This document shows positions 19,069 to 28,635 of a stretch of 64,000 bases of DNA, in pieces. The stretch is from UBA830 sp002295635 (GTDB lineage: Bacteria; Pseudomonadota; Alphaproteobacteria; MPNO01; UBA830). The stretch covers positions 1-64,000 of the forward strand of contig DBHK01000020.1 in NCBI GenBank assembly GCA_002295635.1. Direction: 5' to 3'. The translations under genes and the position numbers were made by a program. Numbering within the stretch: position 1 is the first letter of the stretch; every line of letters starts with the position of its first letter. The notes under the pieces are model-generated. The model was given only the letters and a program-made list of their open reading frames with translations. It was not told where the DNA came from and did not search any database.

Positions 19069-19108
19069 AATCCAGAGCGCTATCCAGCTTCATTAAGGTG
19101 CCCACGCC

Positions 19109-19984
19109 ATGGTTGCCCATTCGAAATTGAAAACTGCTTCGCCGTTGCGTACGATAGCGTTCCAGGGTCAGCCCGGTGCGTATTCCCATCTTGCGTGTCG
19201 TCGGTATTTTTCCGAAATGACGCCGCTGCCGACACCCGCATTTGAAGATACTTTCGCTGCTGTGCAGGGCGGTCATGCAAAACTAGCGATGATACCGATC
19301 GAAAATTCTGTTGCAGGGCGTGTTGCGGATATCCATCGTATAATGCCTAATTCTGGTCTTTACATAATCGGCGAGCGGTTTTTGCGAGTGAATCATCATC
19401 TTTTGGCGCCGAAGGGTGCGACGATGAAATCTATTCGCCGCGTACACAGCCACGTTCATGCGCTAGGGCAATGCCGCAACTTTTTACGAAAACACGGTTT
19501 AGAGGCCGTCGTACATGCAGATACTGCAGGGGCGGCGGCCGATATAGGTGCGAACGGCGACAAGTCGGAGGCGGCCATCGCTTCTGAATTGGCTGGCGAG
19601 GTTTATGGCCTAAAATCAGTCCGAGCGAGTATCGAAGATGCGGGACACAACACCACGCGTTTCGTGGTAATGTCGAAGAAGCCGGTAAGGCCCAACCGCA
19701 ACGACGGCGTGTTGGTAACCAGCTTCGTGTTCAGGGTTCGAAACGTCCCGGCAGCCTTGTTTAAGGCGTTAGGCGGATTCGCGACCAACGGTGTCAACAT
19801 GACCAAGTTGGAGAGCTACATGGTGGGAGGTGATTTCTTTGCGACACAGTTCTACGCCGATGTAGAGGGCGATCCGCGCGATCGGAACGTTAAGCTCGCC
19901 TTCGAAGAGCTAGATTTTTACACCCATGAGGTGAAAATCTTAGGCACCTATCCGGCCGACCCGTTGCGGTTAGGAAAGGGATAA
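19109..19984 (+). CDS. pheA: Prephenate dehydratase
   Basis: A 291-residue monofunctional prephenate dehydratase producing phenylpyruvate for phenylalanine synthesis. The catalytic domain begins TIAFQGQPGAYSHLACR and contains MIPIENSVAGRV and the signature AGHNTTRFVVMSK. A C-terminal ACT domain (about residues 200-285, FATNGVNMTKLESYMVGG) provides phenylalanine feedback. No chorismate mutase domain is present. AAGGTG precedes the ATG. It follows kdsB closely and converges with nudC. Confidence 0.94.
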   Translation: MVAHSKLKTASPLRTIAFQGQPGAYSHLACRRYFSEMTPLPTPAFEDTFAAVQGGHAKLAMIPIENSVAGRVADIHRIMPNSGLYIIGERFLRVNHHLLAPKGATMKSIRRVHSHVHALGQCRNFLRKHGLEAVVHADTAGAAADIGANGDKSEAAIASELAGEVYGLKSVRASIEDAGHNTTRFVVMSKKPVRPNRNDGVLVTSFVFRVRNVPAALFKALGGFATNGVNMTKLESYMVGGDFFATQFYADVEGDPRDRNVKLAFEELDFYTHEVKILGTYPADPLRLGKG

Positions 19985-20022
19985 ACTCCCTCTTTATGTT
20001 CGAAGTCCGAACAGTATATCAA

Positions 20023-20934
20023 TCAATCTGTAAGTCTTATCCATTCGTCGATAAGTCGCCGAGCGATCGAATCGGAACGTGGGCGCTTCGCAATTCCTGC
20101 GCCGCCGTCAGATAATTCCTGTCTGGTGAACCACCGCAAGTCTTCGAGTTCTTCTTCGCTTCGAACTAGATCCTCCGTAACAGCGTCAGCGAGAAAACCA
20201 AGCATCAGAGATGCCGGGAACGGCCATGGTTGGGAGGAATGATAGCGAATGTTAGTGATCTTTACCCCCGATTCCTCAAACACTTCGCGTGTTACCGCCT
20301 GTTCTAGGCTTTCGCCTGGTTCGACAAAACCAGCTAACGTTGAATACATGCCTTCCATCCACTCCTCTTTGCGGCCGAGAAGGGCGCGATCGTCCTTTAC
20401 CACTAGCATGATCACCGCAGGGTCGGTTCGCGGGAAATGCACCGCGCCGCAGCTGAGGTTAATGCATTTGCGAATGTGTCCGGAATCGCCGATTTTAGCC
20501 GCACTCCCGCACACGCCGCAGTAGAGATGTTGCGAGTGCCAGTGGGTGATTCCCCTAGCGTAGGCCAAGATCGATGCCTCCGATCTATCCATGACGGCAC
20601 CTACTAACCGCAAGTCGACGAACTCCCCGTCATCTAAGAGGTCCCGCGCGTTTTCTTCTTCGAGATGGGATATATCGATGGCGAAGTGGGCGACTTCGTC
20701 TCTAAGGCCTAGGAAGACTAATGTGTGATCAATTTCTATAAGTGTCCGCGCCTTTGACATTGGCAGCATCACACCCTTTGGTTCTTCGCGGTTTATAATT
20801 AGGTTGCGCGATCGCCATACCGGGATGATGACGGTATGATCGGCTCGCAGCTGAAGATTCATCCACGATTCGTTGCTACGTAAATGAGATGCACGATTTA
20901 ATGTTTCGGCCGTGTAATAATTGTCATTGGTCAT
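20023..20934 (-). CDS. nudC: NAD(+) diphosphatase, RNA decapping Nudix hydrolase
   Basis: A protein of about 303 residues with the three-part NudC layout. A variable N-terminal domain precedes a zinc ribbon (YCGVCGSAAK and INLSCGAVHFPRTDP) and then the Nudix box GFVEPGESLEQAVTREVFEE. The sequence SQPWPFPASLMLGF after the box is the SQPWPFPxS motif specific to NADH pyrophosphatases. It hydrolyses NAD(H), and in E. coli removes NAD caps from RNA 5' ends. The start MTNDNYYTAE is chosen; an upstream in-frame codon would add 12 residues. Confidence 0.93.
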   Translation of the reverse strand: MTNDNYYTAETLNRASHLRSNESWMNLQLRADHTVIIPVWRSRNLIINREEPKGVMLPMSKARTLIEIDHTLVFLGLRDEVAHFAIDISHLEEENARDLLDDGEFVDLRLVGAVMDRSEASILAYARGITHWHSQHLYCGVCGSAAKIGDSGHIRKCINLSCGAVHFPRTDPAVIMLVVKDDRALLGRKEEWMEGMYSTLAGFVEPGESLEQAVTREVFEESGVKITNIRYHSSQPWPFPASLMLGFLADAVTEDLVRSEEELEDLRWFTRQELSDGGAGIAKRPRSDSIARRLIDEWIRLTD

Positions 20935-21045
20935 GGCTAAAGTACTCGCATACTGGCGCCGAGGGAGCAAATGTAGCGGTTTGAAAGAATATACACTTCG
21001 TATGCCAGGTTAATTTGGCCCCTGCGCCGGAACTGGTATACTAAT

Positions 21046-21147
21046 GTTGGGAGATTGGCAGCGGACAGATTGCTCGCCAACCCGGTCAGGTCCGGAAGGA
21101 AGCAGCCGTAACGAGATTTCTCTGGGTCGCTTGGCCAGTCTCCCAAC
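21046..21147 (+). ncRNA. ffs: Signal recognition particle RNA, small bacterial (4.5S) type
   Basis: The core GGTCAGGTCCGGAAGGAAGC at 21084-21103, followed by AGCCGTAACGAGA, is the conserved SRP RNA tip: tetraloop GGAA, the asymmetric loop and the Ffh-binding bulge. The outer arms GTTGGGAGATTGGC (21046-21059) and GCCAGTCTCCCAAC (21134-21147) pair over 14 positions with one G-U. Size is about 100 nt, as in proteobacteria. It sits directly upstream of dnaX, the usual place in many bacteria. Exact ends are estimated from the helix. Confidence 0.93.
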
Positions 21148-21249
21148 CGTTTGGCTTTCCCTATTGTGGGGAGAAATTTTAGGCATCGGCCCTGGGATGT
21201 CTCGGGGGGTAAACCGTTGCTGTATAGAATGATGAGGCGCCAGCCCTGA

Positions 21250-23121
21250 ATGGCAGACAGCCCCGATAACCAGCCCTACCGCGTACTGGCGCGGAAATAC
21301 CGCCCTAGAGATTTCACGTCTCTGATCGGTCAGGAAGCCATGGTCCAAACCCTATCTAACGCGATCGCATCGCATAGGTTGGCACATGCTTTTATCCTCA
21401 CAGGTGTGCGGGGAGTTGGGAAAACTACAACGGCGCGGATAATCGCGAAGGCCCTGAATTGTACCGGGGCAGACGGTGCCGGAGAAGCAACAGCAGAGCC
21501 ATGCGGCGTTTGCGATTTCTGTCTATCAATCGCCGAGGACCGCAACGTCGACGTGATGGAAATGGATGCTGCAAGCCGTACAGGGGTCGAAGACATCCGA
21601 GAATTAATCGACGGAGTACTCTACCGTCCGGTATCAGCCCGATTCAAAATCTATATCATCGATGAAGTGCACATGCTTTCGCGTAACGCATTCAACGCCC
21701 TGCTAAAAACGCTCGAAGAGCCGCCAGAGCACGTAAAGTTCATCTTCGCAACCACGGAAATACGGCGCGTCCCGGTCACGGTATTGTCGCGCTGCCAACG
21801 CTTTGATTTGCGTCGGATAAATTTCTCGATGTTGGTTGAACACTTCTCCGAAATTTCTGAGAAAGAGGGCGCGAACATCACCCCCAGTGCGCTAAGTCTT
21901 ATCGCCCGGGCGGCAGATGGGTCGGTTCGTGATGGCCTGTCTCTACTGGATCAGGCAATGGCTCATAGCGGTTCAGAGGCGGAGATAGGAGAAGAATTAG
22001 TTCGGGAAATGCTCGGTGTTGCGGAGCGTGTGAAGGTTTTCGACTTGTTCGATCAGCTTATGCGAGGAGAAATCGCGACCGCACTCTCGACCTTCGACTC
22101 AATGTACCAAGCCGGGGCCGATCCAGTCACAATCCTGCAGGACCTCGCAGAGTTAACGCATTGGATAACAAGATTGAAGGCCGCCCCCGAGGCTGCCGAA
22201 GTGAATCCGACGACAGATCTCGATCTCAATCGAGGATTGGATTTGTCTGTCCGCATACCGATATCAGCACTGACCCGCACTTGGCAAATACTTTTGAAGG
22301 GGCTGCAAGAGGCTCGCACCGCATATTCCCAGTCCCAAGCAGCCGAAATGGTATTAGTCCGTATTGCATACGCTGCTGATCTTCCGACACCAGCCGAGGT
22401 TATAGCAACATTGGCCAAGGAGGATTTAACTGTGCCGAATCCGGCCGGGGTCAAAAACGACGCTGCGCAGACACCTGTTGAAACTCCGGAAAAGGCTACC
22501 CGCCTGTCCGAAACACCGCCGGCCGCTGGGGTTAAGGCGACAAAACTAGCACTGCAAACAGACGGTCCCACCGCGTTAGCCATTAGGCCTACCCCACAGG
22601 CAGAGGTTAGCGCGTTCGACGGGCATCCGGAAATCCCGGTAAATTTTGAAAACATGGTAGAACTTTTCGCCGCCAAGGGTGAACCGTTACTTCACGCATA
22701 TCTTGTCAACAATGTTCATCTAGTGAACTACGAAGTCGGTAAGATATCTCTTCGGGTCTCTGAGGAAGGGCCGAGGGATCTCCCTAAGCATCTTAGCCGG
22801 TGCCTTAACGAGTGGACGGGCCGGGCATGGTTTATTGAGGCTAGTAATGAGCAAGGGGGCACCACCCTGCAGCAGCAACGTGAAGATGTTGTTGCCGAGC
22901 AACGCAGAGCTGCCATCGCTGATCCATTGGTTCAGAGGACACTGGACGCTTTTCCTGGTGCCGAAGTATCTAACGTACGCACTATGGCTGATCGTGACGT
23001 TTCTGATGAGTCGACAGATAATCTTCCGTTCGTGCCGGAAGATTATCCATCCCAAAACTTTAAGGATGACGATGTCGAAGTGAACATATTTGACCCTGAG
23101 GACACCGACGAGGATTACTGA
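21250..23121 (+). CDS. dnaX: DNA polymerase III subunits gamma and tau
   Basis: The clamp-loader ATPase of the replisome, 623 residues. AAA+ motifs are Walker A GVRGVGKTTTAR, a zinc module with Cys in EPCGVCDFC, Walker B IYIIDEVHMLS, the SRC arginine finger region VLSRCQRFDLRRI and sensor II around GSVRDGLSLLDQ. After about residue 390 a low-complexity Ala/Pro/Thr linker leads to the tau domain that contacts the alpha subunit. No slippery A-run for programmed frameshifting was noticed, so a separate gamma product is not predicted. The stop codon overlaps the ybaB start by one base (TGATG). Confidence 0.96.
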   Translation: MADSPDNQPYRVLARKYRPRDFTSLIGQEAMVQTLSNAIASHRLAHAFILTGVRGVGKTTTARIIAKALNCTGADGAGEATAEPCGVCDFCLSIAEDRNVDVMEMDAASRTGVEDIRELIDGVLYRPVSARFKIYIIDEVHMLSRNAFNALLKTLEEPPEHVKFIFATTEIRRVPVTVLSRCQRFDLRRINFSMLVEHFSEISEKEGANITPSALSLIARAADGSVRDGLSLLDQAMAHSGSEAEIGEELVREMLGVAERVKVFDLFDQLMRGEIATALSTFDSMYQAGADPVTILQDLAELTHWITRLKAAPEAAEVNPTTDLDLNRGLDLSVRIPISALTRTWQILLKGLQEARTAYSQSQAAEMVLVRIAYAADLPTPAEVIATLAKEDLTVPNPAGVKNDAAQTPVETPEKATRLSETPPAAGVKATKLALQTDGPTALAIRPTPQAEVSAFDGHPEIPVNFENMVELFAAKGEPLLHAYLVNNVHLVNYEVGKISLRVSEEGPRDLPKHLSRCLNEWTGRAWFIEASNEQGGTTLQQQREDVVAEQRRAAIADPLVQRTLDAFPGAEVSNVRTMADRDVSDESTDNLPFVPEDYPSQNFKDDDVEVNIFDPEDTDEDY

Positions 23122-23444
23122 TGAAAAATCTTGGCAATCTTATGAAACAGGCACAAGAAATGCAGGCGAAGATGGAGCAGATGCAGAACCGTCTGGCCGA
23201 GATTGAAATCACCGGCGAATCTGGTGCAGGTATGGTACGAGTGACACTAAACGGAAAAAGTGAAATGCGAGGTCTGAAAATCGACCCGACGCTGTTTAAT
23301 AGCGAAGATGCTGAAGTGGTAGAAGATCTGATCGTTGCAGCTTTCAACGATGCTAAGGCCAAGGCCGAACAGCAAATGCAGGAACAGATGGCAGAAGTTA
23401 CCGGCGGGCTTAATCTTCCGCCCGGTGTTAAACTGCCGTTTTAG
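23121..23444 (+). CDS. ybaB: YbaB/EbfC family nucleoid-associated protein
   Basis: A 107-residue DNA-binding protein that forms a tweezer-like dimer on DNA. The helical N terminus MKNLGNLMKQAQEMQAKMEQ and the strand region VRVTLNGKSEMRGLKIDPTL are family signatures, and the C terminus ends GGLNLPPGVKLPF. It is translationally coupled to dnaX and followed 60 bases later by recR, the widely conserved dnaX-ybaB-recR cluster. Confidence 0.95.
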   Translation: MKNLGNLMKQAQEMQAKMEQMQNRLAEIEITGESGAGMVRVTLNGKSEMRGLKIDPTLFNSEDAEVVEDLIVAAFNDAKAKAEQQMQEQMAEVTGGLNLPPGVKLPF

Positions 23445-23506
23445 TTTATGGATCTCGCGGTACTGTTAACTCCCCCGACAAAATCTATCGTGGTAGTCCC
23501 AAAGGT

Positions 23507-24157
23507 ATGTCCGGCGAGGAGGAGAAACACGGTGACAGAAAACTCATGTCTTCTAAGGAAATAGAACTCCTTATCCAGATGCTGTCAAAGCTACCGGGTC
23601 TCGGGCCGCGTTCGGCGCGGAGGGCGGCCCTTCATTTGATCAAGTATCGAGATTCACTACTTGAGCCCCTCGCGTCGGCCATGGCGCGGGCTGCAGTTTC
23701 GGTGACTACTTGTGGCGTTTGCGGCAACTTAGATTCTACGGATCCCTGCACCGTATGTGCTGATTCAAGGCGTGATCGGGGTCAGGTCTGTGTGGTCGAG
23801 GATGTCTCCGATTTGTGGGCGCTCGAGAGGGTTGCGGCTTTCAAAGGTGTCTATCACGTGATCGGTGGCACTCTGTCGGCACTTGATGGCCGCGGTCCAG
23901 AAGATCTCAATATTTCGTCGCTGATTTCCCGTGTCGTTGGCGGCAATGTGACGGAGATAATTCTTGCGAATTCGGCAACCGTTGAAGGGCAGACAACTGC
24001 GCACTACATTTCTGATCGGATTGAAGATCTCGTCGATAAGAAAGATTTATCTCTTAACATTACGCGACTTGCTCAAGGTGTTCCGGTTGGCGGCGAGCTC
24101 AACTACCTAGATGATGGGACCCTATCTGCTGCGCTAAAAGCCCGGCGGCCGGTGTAG
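23507..24157 (+). CDS. recR: Recombination mediator RecR
   Basis: A 216-residue protein of RecFOR repair that helps load RecA at gaps. It has a helix-hairpin-helix (LSKLPGLGPRSARRAALHL), a four-cysteine zinc finger (TCGVCGNLDSTDPCTVC), a TOPRIM domain (VCVVEDVSDLWALER, then YHVIGGTLSALDGRGPEDLN) and a C-terminal GVPVGGELNYLDDGTL with the Walker-B-like end. An internal ATG at 23546 (MSSKEIELL) is an alternative start with a GGAGGAG placed rather far upstream. Third gene of the dnaX cluster. Confidence 0.95.
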   Translation: MSGEEEKHGDRKLMSSKEIELLIQMLSKLPGLGPRSARRAALHLIKYRDSLLEPLASAMARAAVSVTTCGVCGNLDSTDPCTVCADSRRDRGQVCVVEDVSDLWALERVAAFKGVYHVIGGTLSALDGRGPEDLNISSLISRVVGGNVTEIILANSATVEGQTTAHYISDRIEDLVDKKDLSLNITRLAQGVPVGGELNYLDDGTLSAALKARRPV

Positions 24158-24250
24158 TATCGCTTAAATTTTCCGTGCCTTTCGACCACTAATATTAATA
24201 TGATTCCATCACCACCGCGATCGGTAAAAAATTTTACCTTTAGGCGAATA

Positions 24251-25636
24251 TTATTCTTCCGGAAGTGCATCGATCTTTTGCTTGAGCTCTACATATCGAG
24301 GCGAGTTCGGATCTACATATTGCATTAAACGTGTCCATTGTCGCTTGGCAATCTTCACGTTGCCAGCCGATAGAGCGAGCTGTCCCGACAACCAGAGACC
24401 CTGAGGATTCCGATCGTCGCGTGCAAGAATGCGGTCAACGACTGGCTTGAGAATATCTGCCGGTGCGGTGCCTGGTGCGGCGGTTTCGACGATAGCGTCG
24501 GCATAAGCTATTTGTGCTTCAATATCTCTAGGCCGCAGATCGGCGACTTTCCCCAGAGCATCTCTGGACGCTTCTTTTTCCCCTAGGACCATTCGTGCAC
24601 GCGCTAATCGTTGCCAACCTGCCGCATCGTTAGGGTTGTCCCTCAGCCTGTCCGCAAGGCGGTCTACCATCCCGCGAATCATTTCTTGGCGATCTTCTTC
24701 TGACATCTCCTGAGCGGCCCGTATCTGCTCCCGAGTGGGCCCTCGGGCGACCGGAACATCTCCTGATTTGATTTTCTCACGCAAGCTCGCCAAATCTTGA
24801 GACGTGAGGCCGGCTTCCTTTGATACCCTATCGATTTGTATTATCAGGAAATTCAGCCATGGCGCATCAGACTGTGATCCATTTTCTAGTATAAGCCATC
24901 GGTTCAGTGCTTCTCGCAGTCGTCCCCCTTGCCGGTCGGCAAGTCCGAGGTAGTATAGAGCCCGCGGGTCGTCGGGGTCGCGCCGCACGGCTTCCCGGAA
25001 TGCTGCTTCTGCACCTGGCGTAACTTGGCCGTTAGCGGCAAATACAATAGCTTCCCCGCTTCGAGATGCGTACTCAGCTATCTCTGGCGCCAAGTTCATT
25101 GCGCGAGTATATGCAACGGCAGCCTGCTGGTAACGTTTTATCGACTTTAGCGCATTACCTAGGGAGACCCAGCTCTCGGTATCATTAGGATCCTGATGTA
25201 CCGCTTCGGTAAGATCTTGGATTATTCCACTTTTGTCTAATGAGGTCCTCGTTGGCTGTTCCTCTGCAACAATTTGAGAGGGCTGTTCCAATGTTGGACT
25301 GCCTTGATAGAGATAAACCGCCAACGCCAAAAATGGGACGCAAATTGCGACAAAAGTTCCCAAAACCGGAGCGCGACCCACTGATGGGGCGTTCAGCGCA
25401 TCGGCTTCGTCAATCGCAATGATGCGACGGCCAATTTCGGCACGCGCGGCGTCAGCTTCACTTTCCCCGATTAGGCCGCGTTCTCGGTCACGGTCTACTT
25501 CTGCTAACTGATCCTTGTAAATTGCGAGTTCTTGATCGATACGGTTTGTACCATCGACGTTTGATCGAAAGAACGGCCATGCGATAAATAATGCTGTCCC
25601 TAACGTCATCAGTGTTAACAAGATACCGATGATCAA
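24251..25636 (-). CDS. ccmI: c-type cytochrome biogenesis protein CcmI
   Basis: A 461-residue apocytochrome chaperone of the System I pathway. It has two N-terminal membrane helices (IIGILLTLMTLGTALFIAWP and APVLGTFVAICVPFLALAVY) flanking a cytoplasmic loop with the leucine-rich DQLAEVDRDRERGLIGESEAD typical of CcmI. TPR repeats follow (DTESWVSLGNALKSIKRYQQ, PRALYYLGLADRQGG, AAGWQRLARARMVLG) that bind the C termini of apocytochromes. Its ATG overlaps the ccmH stop by 4 bases, and it is the last gene of the ccm operon. Confidence 0.93.
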   Translation of the reverse strand: MIIGILLTLMTLGTALFIAWPFFRSNVDGTNRIDQELAIYKDQLAEVDRDRERGLIGESEADAARAEIGRRIIAIDEADALNAPSVGRAPVLGTFVAICVPFLALAVYLYQGSPTLEQPSQIVAEEQPTRTSLDKSGIIQDLTEAVHQDPNDTESWVSLGNALKSIKRYQQAAVAYTRAMNLAPEIAEYASRSGEAIVFAANGQVTPGAEAAFREAVRRDPDDPRALYYLGLADRQGGRLREALNRWLILENGSQSDAPWLNFLIIQIDRVSKEAGLTSQDLASLREKIKSGDVPVARGPTREQIRAAQEMSEEDRQEMIRGMVDRLADRLRDNPNDAAGWQRLARARMVLGEKEASRDALGKVADLRPRDIEAQIAYADAIVETAAPGTAPADILKPVVDRILARDDRNPQGLWLSGQLALSAGNVKIAKRQWTRLMQYVDPNSPRYVELKQKIDALPEE

Positions 25637-26103
25637 GACTCTTTCTCCCGGGACATCAATTTTTTAACGCGATCCTGCTCTTCGGCCGTTAGAGGTGCTA
25701 CTGACTCTGATGCTTCATTTGCCGGTCGACGCCGGTGCCAAATTCCTACACCGATCATACCAGAGATGAGGAGCAGTGCCGGCCCGACCCAAAGTATGAG
25801 GGTCGACGCTTTAAAGGGCGGCCGAAGGAGCACAAAATCGCCATATCGATCCACTATGAATGATACCGTCTCTTCATCGGTATCCCCGGCGAGAAGGCGT
25901 TCGCGGACTAATAGGCGCAGATCTCGCGCCAAAGGTGCATCGGAGTCGTCGATCGACTGATTTTGACATACTAGACAACGAAGTTCCTTGCTAATTTCTC
26001 GAGCTCGTTCCTCCATAACGACGTCAGGGAGTATTTCATCCGGTTCTACAGCTAGTGCCGTTGTAGCTAAGAGGGACAAGAACAGCACAAGCCGAAAAGT
26101 CAT
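25633..26103 (-). CDS. ccmH: Cytochrome c-type biogenesis protein CcmH
   Basis: A 156-residue membrane-anchored thiol reductase that reduces the CXXCH cysteines of apocytochrome c. It has a signal peptide (MTFRLVLFLSLLATTALA), the active site LRCLVCQNQSIDDSDAPLAR, and a C-terminal helix (LILWVGPALLLISGMIGVGI). The start overlaps the ccmG stop by 4 bases and the stop overlaps the ccmI start by 4 bases. The E. coli-type C-terminal TPR part is absent here and provided by separate CcmI. Confidence 0.95.
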   Translation of the reverse strand: MTFRLVLFLSLLATTALAVEPDEILPDVVMEERAREISKELRCLVCQNQSIDDSDAPLARDLRLLVRERLLAGDTDEETVSFIVDRYGDFVLLRPPFKASTLILWVGPALLLISGMIGVGIWHRRRPANEASESVAPLTAEEQDRVKKLMSREKES

Positions 26104-26642
26104 CCTTCTAGCTCCTTCAGCAATGGGCGGATGATACTGTCGAGCTGTCCCGGACTAATAGATCCCACATGACGGTAGCGAATGCGGCCTTTGGCGTCGA
26201 TAAAGAAGGTTTCCGGATACCCATAAACTCCTAAGTCGATTGAAACTCTCCCCTTGGTGTCAGCGCCGATCCGTGCATAAGGATTACCCAGCAGATCGAG
26301 AAATCTCTTTGCATTTTTAGGCTTATCCCGAATATTGATTCCAAATATGGTCACACCGTCGCGTGCCAAGGTCATTAAGATTGGGTGTTCTGCCCGACAT
26401 GGCGGACACCAAGACGCCCAAACATTTATAAGAGAGACCTTACCCTTGAGGTCAGACGTGGTAAGACCATCTTTACGACCTAGAATCGGCGGCAGTTTGA
26501 ATTGTGGTACTGGCTTATCGATCATCGCTGAGGGTAGCTGCGAGATATCCTTGCCACCTGGCCCTACCTGCCAGAGATAGAGGCCAAATATGACGACAAG
26601 AGCAGCGAAAATCGCAATGGGAATGATAGTAATAGGCTTCAT
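26100..26642 (-). CDS. ccmG: Thiol:disulfide interchange protein, CcmG/DsbE
   Basis: A membrane-tethered periplasmic thioredoxin of about 180 residues that keeps apocytochrome c thiols reduced. The N-terminal anchor is IIPIAIFAALVVIFGLYLW. The thioredoxin fold contains INVWASWCPPCRAEHP (WCPPC active site), FGINIRDKPKNAKRFL, and the cis-Pro region YGYPETFFID typical of DsbE. The start MKPITIIPI lies 16 bases after the ccmF stop; a longer in-frame extension into ccmF is unlikely to be used. Confidence 0.95.
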   Translation of the reverse strand: MKPITIIPIAIFAALVVIFGLYLWQVGPGGKDISQLPSAMIDKPVPQFKLPPILGRKDGLTTSDLKGKVSLINVWASWCPPCRAEHPILMTLARDGVTIFGINIRDKPKNAKRFLDLLGNPYARIGADTKGRVSIDLGVYGYPETFFIDAKGRIRYRHVGSISPGQLDSIIRPLLKELEG

Positions 26643-26658
26643 ATTCGCATGCTTTAGT

Positions 26659-28635
26659 TCAGGTCGCGTACGGCATTTTTGCCGGGGCTCGCTTGGGGGC
26701 CCCAACTCGTAGCCGTCGGTCGGTCAGAGATACTAACCCTCCAATTGACATGAATATAGCTCCTGCCCAAATCCAAGGCACTAGGGGGTTATGATAAATA
26801 CGTGTGGCCCAGCCACCTTTTCCGTCAGAGTCGCCTAAAACAATATAGACGTCAGCCATGGGCGTTGTGTAGATCGCGGCCTCAGTAGTCGCTGACCCCT
26901 CTGCAGGGTAGCTTCGTTTTTCAGGAAGCAAATCCGTGATCTTTTCCCCATCATCGGTCAACTCGAAAGTACCTCGCAATGCTGTGTAGTTTGGTCCCCG
27001 GACCTCGCCGGCTCCTTTAAATGTGACCGTATAACCCGCAAGCTCGATGGTATCGCCGGGTTTCATTATCTGAATGCGTTCCGTTTGCCATGCTGAAGAG
27101 GCAGTTATGCCGGCAACCATAATACCAAGGGATGCGTGTGCGATCGCGGAGCCCCAAGTATTACGTTGTAGGTTTACGGCGCGCCGTAAGGTTTCGCGGA
27201 AAGAAATGCGGAACAAGTGACAGCGTTCTGCTATATCAAGCGCCGCTCCAACAATTAACCAGGCTGCAACGCCGAGGGCGATGGCCGCGAGCACATCAGT
27301 TGATCCGTCTAGCCATAACGACAAAGCCGCTACCAGACCTGCCGTCATTGCCGCAAATTTGAGTCGCCCTAAAACGCCAGTAATATCGCCACGTTTCCAA
27401 GCCATCATTGCGCCGATCGGACAGGCAATAAGCAAAGGAGTCATTAGAGGTACGAACGTAGCGTTGAAGAATGGCGCCCCGACGGAGACTTTACCGCCAT
27501 CGATTGCATCCAATATAAGCGGGTACAGCGTCCCAAGAAGTACAACTGCGCTAGCCGTAGCAAGCAACAGGTTATTTAACACTAGCGCACCTTCGCGGCT
27601 GACAGGTGCGAAAAGGCCACCGGTCTTCAACAGCGGTACCCGCACCGCATAAAGAAGCAGTCCACCACCGATAACGATGATTAGTAAAACGAGAATAAAG
27701 ACACCACGCTCCGGGTCAGTCGCGAAAGTGTGTACAGATGTAAGTACGCCAGATCTCACGAGAAATGTACCCAATAACGACATACCAAAAGCAATTATCG
27801 CGAGCAGTAGGGTCCAGCTTTTAAGTGTATTGCGGCGCTCAACTACCAGTGAGGAATGCAGCAACGCGGTTCCAACCAGCCAAGGAAGGAAGGAAGCATT
27901 TTCTACCGGATCCCAGAACCACCAGCCCCCCCACCCAAGTTCATAATAGGCCCACCAGCTTCCTAGTGCGATCCCGATGGTCAGCGCTATCCATGCCACC
28001 AGAGTCCAGGGCCGCACCCAGCGCGCCCAAGCGGGATCGACCCGACCCTCTATTAGGGCAGCGATGGCGAATGAAAAAGCCATCGAAAAGCCGACGTAGC
28101 CGAGATATAGGAACGGCGGGTGGAAGGCGAGGCCGGGGTCTTGCAGGAGTGGGTTAAGCCCCTCCCCTTGGACCGGCGCTGGATCGAGCCTCAGGAATGG
28201 ATTGGATGTGAAGAGTAAGAATGCAAGAAAGCCAAGGCCGATTAGGCCTTGAATACCCAGCACTCGGGCGCGTAATCCGGTTGGCAGATTACGGCCGAAC
28301 TCCGACACCAGTAGACCGAAAAGAGCGAGGATCAGTATCCACAATAGCATCGAGCCCTCGTGATTTCCCCAAACTCCTGAAACCTTGTAAAGCATTGGTT
28401 TTAGCGTGTGGGAATGCTGAGAGACTAGTGCCACCGAAAAATCGGAATTAACAAATGAGATCGTAAGTGCTACGAACGCGATCGTGACAAATAAAAACTG
28501 ACCTCGGGCCGCTGGTCGGGCGACTCCCATCAGGACCGCATCTTTTCTGTGGGCGCCGATCAATGGAATAATGCCCTGAACAACGGAAAGCATGAGTGCT
28601 AGCGCGATCGCGTAATGACCGATTTCCGCTATCAT
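26659..28635 (-). CDS. ccmF: Heme lyase subunit CcmF
   Basis: A large polytopic membrane protein of about 658 residues that joins heme to apocytochrome c. It carries the tryptophan-rich WWD motif of the HHA family, WGGWWFWDPVENASFLPWL, near residue 235. Other conserved blocks are KVSGVWGNHEGSMLLWILIL, VQGEGLNPLLQDPGLAFHPP and the large periplasmic segment after TASSAWQTERIQIMKPGD. The start ATG overlaps the ccmE stop by 4 bases. Confidence 0.96.
   Translation of the reverse strand: MIAEIGHYAIALALMLSVVQGIIPLIGAHRKDAVLMGVARPAARGQFLFVTIAFVALTISFVNSDFSVALVSQHSHTLKPMLYKVSGVWGNHEGSMLLWILILALFGLLVSEFGRNLPTGLRARVLGIQGLIGLGFLAFLLFTSNPFLRLDPAPVQGEGLNPLLQDPGLAFHPPFLYLGYVGFSMAFSFAIAALIEGRVDPAWARWVRPWTLVAWIALTIGIALGSWWAYYELGWGGWWFWDPVENASFLPWLVGTALLHSSLVVERRNTLKSWTLLLAIIAFGMSLLGTFLVRSGVLTSVHTFATDPERGVFILVLLIIVIGGGLLLYAVRVPLLKTGGLFAPVSREGALVLNNLLLATASAVVLLGTLYPLILDAIDGGKVSVGAPFFNATFVPLMTPLLIACPIGAMMAWKRGDITGVLGRLKFAAMTAGLVAALSLWLDGSTDVLAAIALGVAAWLIVGAALDIAERCHLFRISFRETLRRAVNLQRNTWGSAIAHASLGIMVAGITASSAWQTERIQIMKPGDTIELAGYTVTFKGAGEVRGPNYTALRGTFELTDDGEKITDLLPEKRSYPAEGSATTEAAIYTTPMADVYIVLGDSDGKGGWATRIYHNPLVPWIWAGAIFMSIGGLVSLTDRRLRVGAPKRAPAKMPYAT

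Noticed and set aside
22053..22676. A 207-codon minus-strand frame inside dnaX
   Set aside because: It is antisense to a strongly supported gene, is Ser/Ala-rich without any motif, and lacks a ribosome site.
24224..24239. Palindrome GGTAAAA-AA-TTTTACC between recR and ccmI as a terminator
   Set aside because: The stem is AT-rich and no T-run follows on either strand at the right distance, so termination is not convincing.
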